Assembly (NCBI GenBank): GCA_937121005.1
Contig: CAKZKB010000394.1
Span: forward strand, 1 to 6,089
DNA from: an uncultured cyanobacterium
GTDB lineage: Bacteria; Cyanobacteriota; Cyanobacteriia; Cyanobacteriales; Geitlerinemataceae
Reading direction: 5' to 3'
DNA: 6,089 bases
Positions within the stretch are counted from its first letter, which is position 1. Every line of letters starts with the position of its first letter. The position numbers were made by a program, and so were the translations under genes. Shown piece by piece: positions 1-5,600 of this stretch. The notes below the pieces were generated by a model. The model made no database searches. It saw only the letters and a list, made by a program, of their open reading frames with translations, and had not been told where the DNA came from.

Positions 1-2
1 GG

Positions 3-1088
3 ACTCGTGGAGGGGAACAGACGATTTATGTTTGGGACGATCGCGATCGTCTGGTTGAAGTTCGCACTCCCGACGGTGATGTCATCACTTACACTTACGA
101 TGACAATAACATCCGCGTCAGTCAAACGGTAAACGGGGTCACGACTCAGTACATTGTCGATAATAATCGTTCCTATGCTCAAGTTTTAGAAGAATATGTG
201 GACGGCGAGTTACAAGTCCGCTACGTGCATGGTCTCGATCTGATTTCTCAGGAACGGGATGGTGAGGTTTCCGTTTATTTAGTGGATGGTTTGGGTAGCA
301 CTCGCGTATTGACGGATATCGACGGGAATGTTACCAACACTTACACTTACGACGCTTTCGGAACGTTAATTGGTTCGGAGGAAATTCTACCCGGACTAGA
401 GAATGACTTTCTGTTTGCTGGCGAGCAGTTTGACGAAGAGTTAGACCAATATTATTTACGTCAACGGTTCTACGATCCTAGTGTGGGTCGATTTGGGCGA
501 CGGGATACTTATGAAGGATGGATTTTTAACCCCATCACCTTACATAAGTACCTCTATGCCAATGGTAATCCGGTTATCTACACCGATCCAAGCGGGCTTA
601 GTGCTTTATCTGATTTTTCCCTTCCTGGCTTGAGTATTGCCCAGAAAGTTGGATCTATTTTGGCTGCTACAAGAACTGTATATTTTGCTATTTCTTCAGT
701 AAACAAGCTCAACCAAATAATCGACAGTGCCAACGATATCAAAGATTTTGTAGCCTCTTATGCAGCTTATCTGTCAACTTACTTTGCAGCAATCACAGGA
801 GAAGATGAAGCAAGTGAAGATAATACAGATGAAGATGATACAGATGAAGGTTCTATTGGTGGCAATTCAGGAGAAGAGGAGCAACGAGATTGGACACAAG
901 ATAAGCCTCTTACTCCTAGGGATATCAAAAAGTTAAAGAAAGGGGGAGAAGATATACACGAACTGAAAGGAGGTCGCCATGCATCCCGTCGAGACTTGTA
1001 TAAAGATTCACAAGGCAACATTTATGTCAAACCTAAAGGAGGCCGTGGCCCAGGTGAGCCAACGGATCTCAATATCAATGATTTTTGA
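3..1088 (+). CDS. RHS-repeat polymorphic toxin, C-terminal part (5' end outside window)
   Basis: The frame is open from the left edge, giving the last 361 residues of a longer protein; the GTG at 198 is internal and not the true start. YD-type repeats come first (for example TYTYDDNN near 90-113). The RHS-associated core runs to about 599, with YDAFGTLIG, RQRFYDPSVGRF, YLYANGNPVIYTDPSGL as landmarks; DPSGL (585-599) marks the usual core/tip boundary. After it come a hydrophobic helical stretch (about 618-797), an acidic Asp/Glu linker (about 801-887) and a small basic C-terminal domain (about 903-1085). In known RHS proteins the core forms a shell around a C-terminal toxin that is delivered to neighbouring cells. 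The toxin identity is from memory of the family. Stop is TGA at 1086. Confidence 0.93.
   Translation, partial: TRGGEQTIYVWDDRDRLVEVRTPDGDVITYTYDDNNIRVSQTVNGVTTQYIVDNNRSYAQVLEEYVDGELQVRYVHGLDLISQERDGEVSVYLVDGLGSTRVLTDIDGNVTNTYTYDAFGTLIGSEEILPGLENDFLFAGEQFDEELDQYYLRQRFYDPSVGRFGRRDTYEGWIFNPITLHKYLYANGNPVIYTDPSGLSALSDFSLPGLSIAQKVGSILAATRTVYFAISSVNKLNQIIDSANDIKDFVASYAAYLSTYFAAITGEDEASEDNTDEDDTDEGSIGGNSGEEEQRDWTQDKPLTPRDIKKLKKGGEDIHELKGGRHASRRDLYKDSQGNIYVKPKGGRGPGEPTDLNINDF
903..1085 (+). other. C-terminal toxin domain, probably polymorphic toxin type 33
   Basis: The last 61 residues of the RHS protein begin at KPLTPRDIKKLKKGGEDIH and include HELKGGRHASRRDLYKD, GNIYVKPKGG, and GPGEPTDLNINDF at the very end. 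This order (helical LTPxxIKKLK segment, a His/Lys-rich DLYKD strand, VKPKGGxGPGEPT turn, LNIND terminus) matches my recollection of the type 33 polymorphic toxin domain found at RHS and related tips. The position directly after an RHS core and a linker supports a toxin role independently of the name. I do not assign a catalytic mechanism. Candidate functional residues are the two His, the Arg pair in ASRRDLY and the conserved Lys of YVKPK. Confidence 0.62.
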
Positions 1089-1185
1089 TGCTGATTGGCA
1101 ATGCCATGCTTTAAATAAAGGGAAACTGGCACTACTCTTACCAATGGAGGTTGAACAATTGGCAAAAGTAGCCACAGAAGTTTGA
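1078..1185 (+). CDS. Short ORF overlapping the toxin stop, possible immunity-gene relic
   Basis: A 35-residue frame begins at an ATG that overlaps the last codons of the toxin gene in another frame. It reads MIFDADWQCHALNKGKLALL and ends in VEQLAKVATEV before TGA. The composition is protein-like, with a plausible amphipathic C-terminal helix. The overlap with the toxin stop is the arrangement expected of a co-translated immunity gene, but 35 residues is far below the usual immunity length (about 90 or more). No strong Shine-Dalgarno sequence sits at the normal distance. It could be a truncated immunity gene, the tail of a displaced gene, or chance. I do not recognise the family. Confidence 0.25.
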   Translation: MIFDADWQCHALNKGKLALLLPMEVEQLAKVATEV

Positions 1186-1208
1186 ATGATGTTGCAGTCT
1201 GATATAAT
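1182..1208 (+). promoter_or_regulatory. Candidate sigma-70 type promoter with extended -10
   Basis: A perfect TATAAT is present at 1203-1208, preceded by TGA at 1200-1202, which makes an extended -10 (TGnTATAAT). A weak -35 (TTGAAT, 1182-1187, 15-base spacer; or TTTGAA from 1181, 16-base spacer) overlaps the stop of the short ORF. Transcription would start near 1215 and give the DUF4279 gene a leader of about 110 bases. This would let the immunity-type gene be expressed independently of the large RHS gene. Assigned from sequence alone. Confidence 0.45.
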
Positions 1209-1217
1209 AGATCCTGT

Positions 1218-1241
1218 AGCTGGCGGACGCTGAACCCAGCT
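1218..1241 (+). promoter_or_regulatory. Leader hairpin, possible alternative to the downstream terminator-like hairpin
   Basis: AGCTGG (1218-1223) is the exact reverse complement of CCAGCT (1236-1241), giving a 6-bp stem with a 12-base loop. Its right arm shares bases 1239-1241 with the left arm of the next hairpin, so the two cannot form together. It may be chance. Confidence 0.25.
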
Positions 1242-1267
1242 TCTTTAGATCTAGTTGAAGCCTTTTT
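1239..1267 (+). terminator. Weak intrinsic-terminator-like hairpin
   Basis: GCTTC (1239-1243) pairs with GAAGC (1257-1261) around a 13-base loop containing TAGATCTA, and is followed by TTTTT at 1263-1267. The 5-bp stem is short for a Rho-independent terminator. If real, it would end transcripts from the RHS toxin gene or attenuate transcription from the promoter at 1182-1208. A further inverted repeat, CTAGC-TT-GCTAG, lies just after it at 1268-1279. Confidence 0.3.
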
Positions 1268-1313
1268 CTAGCTTGCTAGTCTGCTGAGTTGAAATTGTTC
1301 GATCAAAAAATAT

Positions 1314-1317
1314 GGAG
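1314..1317 (+). promoter_or_regulatory. Ribosome binding site deciding the start of the DUF4279 gene
   Basis: GGAG lies 7 bases upstream of the ATG at 1325. An upstream in-frame TTG at 1289 has no such site and would add only 12 non-conserved residues, so 1325 is preferred. Confidence 0.65.
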
Positions 1318-1324
1318 CTTGTGT

Positions 1325-1729
1325 ATGACTGTAGAAATTGAAGCCTCTTTAACTTTGACTGGAGAGAACTTGATCCCCGATGAGATTTCCGCCTTACTGG
1401 ATAAAGTTCCCACAAAAATTTGGAAAACTGGTGACTTGATTAGTCCGAGATCTACTCTTCGGCGAAAGCAGAATGGGTGGAGTTTAAGTTCTAACGTAGA
1501 AGACATTTATTACTTAGAGTCCCATGTAAAATCGATTTTTGAAAAACTTCGTTCTAGCTGGGAGTCTTTAGTCAACCTATGTCATCTCTATGATGCAGAA
1601 ATCTCCTGTGTAGTTTATGTAGATGTAGGTGATTCAGTTCCTGCAATTCACTTTGACCAAGATACCATTCAAAAAGTTGCTGAACTGAATGCAGAAATTG
1701 ATGTAGATCTCTATTATTTAGAGAATTAA
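1325..1729 (+). CDS. DUF4279 family protein, probable immunity protein
   Basis: The product has 134 residues. Features I associate with DUF4279 are all in order: an N-terminal strand and turn (ASLTLTGENLIPDEISALL, about residues 7-25), PTKIWKTGD (29-37), a Trp-containing strand GWSLSS (51-56), a helix with LESHVKSIFEKLRSSWESL (64-82), the strand AEISCVVYVDVGD (91-103), and a C-terminal AEIDVDLYYLEN (123-134). The length fits the family. DUF4279 genes often sit after polymorphic toxin genes and are treated as immunity proteins, probably cytoplasmic and binding a toxin; that role is inferred from context. The nearest toxin, the type 33-like tip, ends about 240 bases upstream behind a spacer with its own promoter-like site, so this may be the immunity of a different, displaced toxin. 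Confidence 0.8.
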   Translation: MTVEIEASLTLTGENLIPDEISALLDKVPTKIWKTGDLISPRSTLRRKQNGWSLSSNVEDIYYLESHVKSIFEKLRSSWESLVNLCHLYDAEISCVVYVDVGDSVPAIHFDQDTIQKVAELNAEIDVDLYYLEN

Positions 1730-2250
1730 TGTATTGACATTGTGAACTTGCTTATGTGATTGCGTGAAAACAGATCTACCAAACGACCCAGATGTGAGTT
1801 ATACTTATACTCTCACGGGTCAAATGGAGAGCGTGACAGACGTGCGTGGGGTGACGAGTTATGCTTATGATGTGCGCGATCGCCTTGTCGGTCGCACGGA
1901 TCCCAATGGCCCTTATACTGGTGATGGGTTTACCATTGAATACGAGTACGATATGGCGAGTAATCGTACTGGAGTGGAGACACCAGGTGGGTTGACGAGT
2001 TACAGTTTTGACGAACGGAACCGCTTGGAAACGGTAGCGGATTCGTCTCAAGGAGTGACGACATATCAATACGATGGGGTTAACAATCTCATCGAGACGG
2101 TTTTGCCGAATGGGGTGGTGGAATCTCGCGATTACGATGAGTTGAATCGTCTGGAGTTGTTGGAGCAATCGTTAGATGGTAGTGTTGTCGCCAGTTACGA
2201 TTACGAGTTGGATGATGCGGGGAATCGGACTTCTGTTGAACGCTCAAACA

Positions 2251-2258
2251 ACAATAAA
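2251..2258 (+). repeat. Direct repeat ACAATAAA, left copy
   Basis: This copy lies about ten bases after the end of recognisable RHS-repeat coding sequence. The identical octamer is at 2682-2689, and the two bracket the AT-rich small gene. In the RHS frame it is read as (A)AC AAT AAA, the same phase as in the giant gene at the right copy. Confidence 0.5.
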
Positions 2259-2292
2259 TTCCCAAATACTCATCAGCCGCTTCCTACGAAAA

Positions 2293-2297
2293 GGGGG
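2293..2297 (+). promoter_or_regulatory. G-rich Shine-Dalgarno-like run
   Basis: GGGGG, preceded by AAAA, lies 11 bases before an ATG at 2309. That ATG is in the wrong frame for the downstream gene and opens only a short ORF of about 18 codons. The site fits a former start of the AT-rich gene that was shifted by one base. Confidence 0.3.
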
Positions 2298-2322
2298 TAG
2301 CAATAACTATGAATCTATCAAA

Positions 2323-2688
2323 TTGTTTGACAAATTCTCGACAAACGTCAGAGACTCGGTATTGAGTGCCGTAAATTTAGAGGTAGGGGAGGAACCACTT
2401 GTATTAAGTTTTTCGGATGAAAATTGGTGGTTGTTACTAACTAACAAAAAGATTGCTTGGAAAACAAACAATCCTTTAAGTTGGTTGTGGTATAAAGATT
2501 TTAAAACAGCATCAATCGACACTGAAAAAATTTTAACTTTGGGTGCAAGTTTCAAAAAATATACAAAAAGTTTGAAGCTGTTTTCAAAGTCAAATGAAGA
2601 ATTTACAGTAGAACTTGCTGAGGCAGGAGAAGCCTTGTTTGTGCTTCTTAATACATTGTTATGGATTCCCAATGCAAAGCTACAATAA
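2323..2688 (+). CDS. AT-rich small protein of unknown function, possible immunity protein with damaged start
   Basis: The coding frame is convincing from about 2311 (ESIKLFDKF...) to TAA at 2686, about 125 residues. The coordinate used is the first in-frame start after the RHS junction, TTG at 2323; no ribosome binding site supports it. An in-frame GTG/ATG start lies far upstream, inside the RHS fragment. An ATG at 2309 is off by one base: inserting a single G (ATG-GAA) would restore a start reading MESIKLFDKF behind the G-rich site. The product has a Trp-rich centre (FSDENWWLLLTNKKIAWK, PLSWLWYKDFKTASI) followed by strands and a C-terminal helix (EAGEALFVLLNTLLW). This pattern resembles small beta-rich PH-like proteins, but I do not recognise the family firmly. 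Its place after RHS DNA suggests an immunity protein or, if fused, an RHS tip. The last 17 bases overlap the giant frame downstream. Confidence 0.6.
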   Translation: MFDKFSTNVRDSVLSAVNLEVGEEPLVLSFSDENWWLLLTNKKIAWKTNNPLSWLWYKDFKTASIDTEKILTLGASFKKYTKSLKLFSKSNEEFTVELAEAGEALFVLLNTLLWIPNAKLQ

Positions 2689-5600
2689 AACAAACGCCGA
2701 GTCGTTTGCGGCGGCATTTGTCGATCGCCAAGTCGCCAAATTACAAACGCCTTTTACTCTGGATGTTGTTTCCACTGACGAGACAATTGGCTTCGATAAC
2801 CTCACGGGAACCGTCAACGCCCGTCCGGGAGAAACCACGACTTTTGAAGTGGAATTTACGGGAACTGGGGAAGCACACAGCTTCGATTTGCTGTTCTCCC
2901 AACCGGAAACCAACCGGGTTCTAGGTTCGATTCCGGTGACGGTAGGGGCGAATTCGATTTATTTCTACCCCGCCATGGCGATCGATCCCGATGGGGATAC
3001 CTTAAGCTACCGCTTGCTGAGTGCGCCGGATAGTTCTCAAATTGACCCGATCACTGGGGAAATTGAGTGGACTCCAACAGCAGAAGGTGTCTATTCGTTT
3101 ACCATTGAAGCGACAGACGATCGCGGTGGTCGGGCAGTTCAAGAATACGAAGTGGCTGTGGTTGCCAGTAACAACAATACCGATCCAGAAATTACCTCTA
3201 CGCCGCGAGAAACCGCAGTGGAAGGCGTGGCTTATTCCTATGGGGTAGCGGCGACGGATGACGAGGGCGATCGCCTGCAATTCTTCTTAGATGAAGCCCC
3301 AGAAGGTGCGAGTATCGATCGCAACACGGGTGTGGTGAGTTGGACCCCCCAAGAAACCAGCGAGACTCCTCAATCTTTTACCGTGCGGGTGACAGACGGA
3401 CGGGGGGGATCGGACTTGCAGAACTTTGGGGTGACGGTAGGAGAAGATACGGGCAATATTGCCCCGCAATTCGACTCGGAACCGATCGCGATCGCCATCG
3501 CCGGAGAACTCTATCGTTACGATGCGATCGCCACTGACAGTAATGAGGATATTCTAAACTACGAACTGGCAGTCAGCCCAGAAGGAATGACAGTCGATCC
3601 CGAAACCGGAGTCGTGGTTTGGGAACCTTCTTTATCGCAAGTTGGGGAACAAACCGTCATTTTGCGAGTCGAAGACGGACGCGGCGGCATCGATTTACAA
3701 GCCTTTGAAATTGCCACCGTTACCGATAACCGACCGGCTATATTCTCGGAACCCTCTTTGCAAGCCAGCGAAGGATTGCCCTACGAATATCGAGTGCGAG
3801 CCATCGATGCCAATGGAGATAGTTTAACCTACTCGGTAGCCAACGCTCCAGTGGGAATGAGTATCGATGAAAGCGGTGTCTTACGATGGGAAACTCCGAT
3901 ATTGGGAGCCTACGACGACATCGAAATTGCCGTCAGCGACGGCACTGGAGAAACCCTGCAAGTCTTCGATTTGCAAGTGGTTCCCCCATCGGCAAACATC
4001 ACCCCAGAAATCCTCTCCTCGCCTCGAGAAGCGGTACGAGTGGGAAGTAACTATTCGTATCGTACTGAAGCGATCGATGCCAACGGCGATCTGTTGAGTT
4101 ACCAGTTAACAAACAGTCCCACTGGCATGACCGTTGATGCCAATACTGGGTTCGTTTTCTGGCAACCCCAACCGGGACAGTTGGGAGGTCACGCCGTCAC
4201 CGTTGAAGTTAGTGACGATCGCGGTGGCATTGTCGAGCAAGACTTTACCATTTCTGTCGTTTCGACGGCGACCAATTCCGCACCCAATATCGACTCGGAT
4301 CCCTTAGAAGCATCGACAGTCGATCGCCTCTATCGCTACGATTTAACCGCCACCGATCCCGAAGGAGATGTCCTGTTCTGGAGTTTGGAAACCGGCCCCG
4401 CAGGCATGGCCATCGACGAGGAAACGGGGACGCTATTGTGGACTCCGGTACTCGAACAGATTGGCAGCCACGAAGTGGTTGTAGAAGTCACTGACGGTTT
4501 TGGAGCCATCGATACTCAGAGTTATACTCTAGACGTGCGCGGCGTTAATGTCCCGCCACAAATTACTTCCGTGCCTCTAACTTTGGGTTCTCAAGGGGTT
4601 GAATATAATGACGTGATGACGGCGATCGATCTAGAAGGAGATCCCCTCATCTTTAGCTTGGATAACGCGCCGACGGGGATGAGTATCGACCCAGAAACTG
4701 GAGTGATGTCTTGGAACTTCCCCCTGGCTGGCAGCTATCAGCTAGAGGCGATCGTCACTGACTCTCAAGGAGACAGCGATCGGCAATTCTTTACCCTAGA
4801 AGTGGGAACTGAAGTTCTAAATTCTCCACCTGAATTTACGTCCACTCCGGTGTTATTTGCCGATATTAACGGTTCCTATCGCTACGAATTAAACGCGATC
4901 GATGGTGACGATGACGACATCACTTATTCTCTCGTTACCGGACAAGATCTGGGGTTGAGTATCGTTGACGATGCTGTCGTCGGCAACATCTCAACGTTAG
5001 GTTCCCATCGGATTGTGGTGTCAGCTTCCGACGGGATGGGAGTGGGGATTCAAAGTTTTATTGTTGAGGCGATCGAGGACGAACCTCCAGCGATCGACAC
5101 CCGTGTTTTACCCGCCGAATTTGCCACTCCCGATGTCACTTACGGTTACGACGTGCGGGCGACGGATGCTACGCCTTTAACCTACAATTTGGATGGGGTT
5201 TCTTTAGGCTTGGGAATGACGATCGACTCCGAAGGTCGATTGCGTTGGATTCCCGACGATCGCGATGTGGGATTGATGCACTCCGGGACGATTTCGGTAA
5301 CGGATGTGTTTGGAAAAGTTGCCACGTTGGACTTTGACTTTACCGTCGTCAATGACGAAATTCCCCCCTCGGTTATTCTCAATCCAGTGCGGGGAGTCGG
5401 CACTGTTAATGGCGAACTTCGAGCCGATTTGGGTTCGGTGACTCGCTTCCAAGCGATCGCCACTGATAACGTCGGTGTCGCGGAATTGGAAGTGTTTGTC
5501 GATGGCATTCCCGTCGCCATTGATGCCAGTGGATTCTTCAATTTCGTCCCCAGTTCTGTCGGAACTTTAGAAGTCCGTGCTGTTGCGTCTGACGGTGCGG

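Larger units (their letters stand above)
1089..1324 (+). other. Spacer between RHS toxin gene and DUF4279 gene
   Basis: This 236-base stretch holds the short ORF ending at 1185, a promoter-like sequence (1182-1208), overlapping inverted repeats (1218-1279) and the ribosome binding site of the next gene. It contains no HIP1 octamer and looks AT-richer than the RHS-coding DNA. No convincing full-length gene was found in it on either strand. Confidence 0.6.
1764..2300 (+). pseudogene. Orphan RHS/YD-repeat fragment
   Basis: The frame starts at a GTG with no visible ribosome binding site, 18 bases after an in-frame stop at 1743-1745. About 155 residues are clear RHS repeats: SYTYTLTGQMESVTDVRG, YAYDVRDRLVGRTDPNG, YEYDMASNRTGVETPGG, YSFDERNRLETVADS, YQYDGVNNLIETVLPNG, RDYDELNRLELLEQS, and YDYELDDAGNRTSVE, ending near 2240. 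Similarity then stops abruptly and about 17 unrelated residues lead to TAG at 2298. The fragment lacks the RHS core, DPxGL boundary, toxin and any export signal, so it is a broken internal piece of a larger gene. A HIP1 octamer at 1876-1883 ties it to the surrounding cyanobacterial RHS DNA. It may be a recombination relic or a silent donor segment. Removing one G from the GGGGG run at 2293-2297 would fuse it in frame with the next gene. Confidence 0.8.
1876..5460. repeat. HIP1 palindromes (GCGATCGC) at five dispersed sites
   Basis: Exact octamers occur at 1876-1883, 3267-3274, 3488-3495, 3524-3531 and 5453-5460, all within RHS or Ig-like coding sequence. They are absent from the cargo stretches 1089-1763 and 2259-2690. 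HIP1 is an abundant octamer in many cyanobacterial genomes, so it supports the host assignment; no local function is claimed. Confidence 0.85.

Noticed and set aside
1186..1233. 15-codon ORF starting ATGATG after the short ORF
   Set aside because: It is too short, overlaps the promoter-like sequence, and has no ribosome binding site or recognisable content.
1247..1778. AGATCTA direct repeat at 1247-1253 and 1772-1778 flanking the DUF4279 gene
   Set aside because: The core AGATCT is palindromic and occurs a third time inside the DUF4279 gene, so it is weak evidence for an insertion boundary.
1776..2168. 130-codon minus-strand open frame in the RHS fragment
   Set aside because: It is antisense to clear YD repeats; long reverse frames are common opposite such repeats.
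2307..2717. 136-codon minus-strand open frame across the AT-rich gene
   Set aside because: The + strand frame has a far more protein-like pattern (Trp-rich strands, amphipathic helix); the reverse frame looks like its shadow and crosses the gene junction.
3340..3537. Short + strand ORFs in other frames within 2690-5000
   Set aside because: They overlap the strongly supported Ig-like repeat frame and show no family features.
2915..5359. The 270-base periodicity as a possible CRISPR or DNA-level satellite
   Set aside because: The period comes from repeated protein domains; DNA identity between units is low and there are no short identical repeats with spacers.
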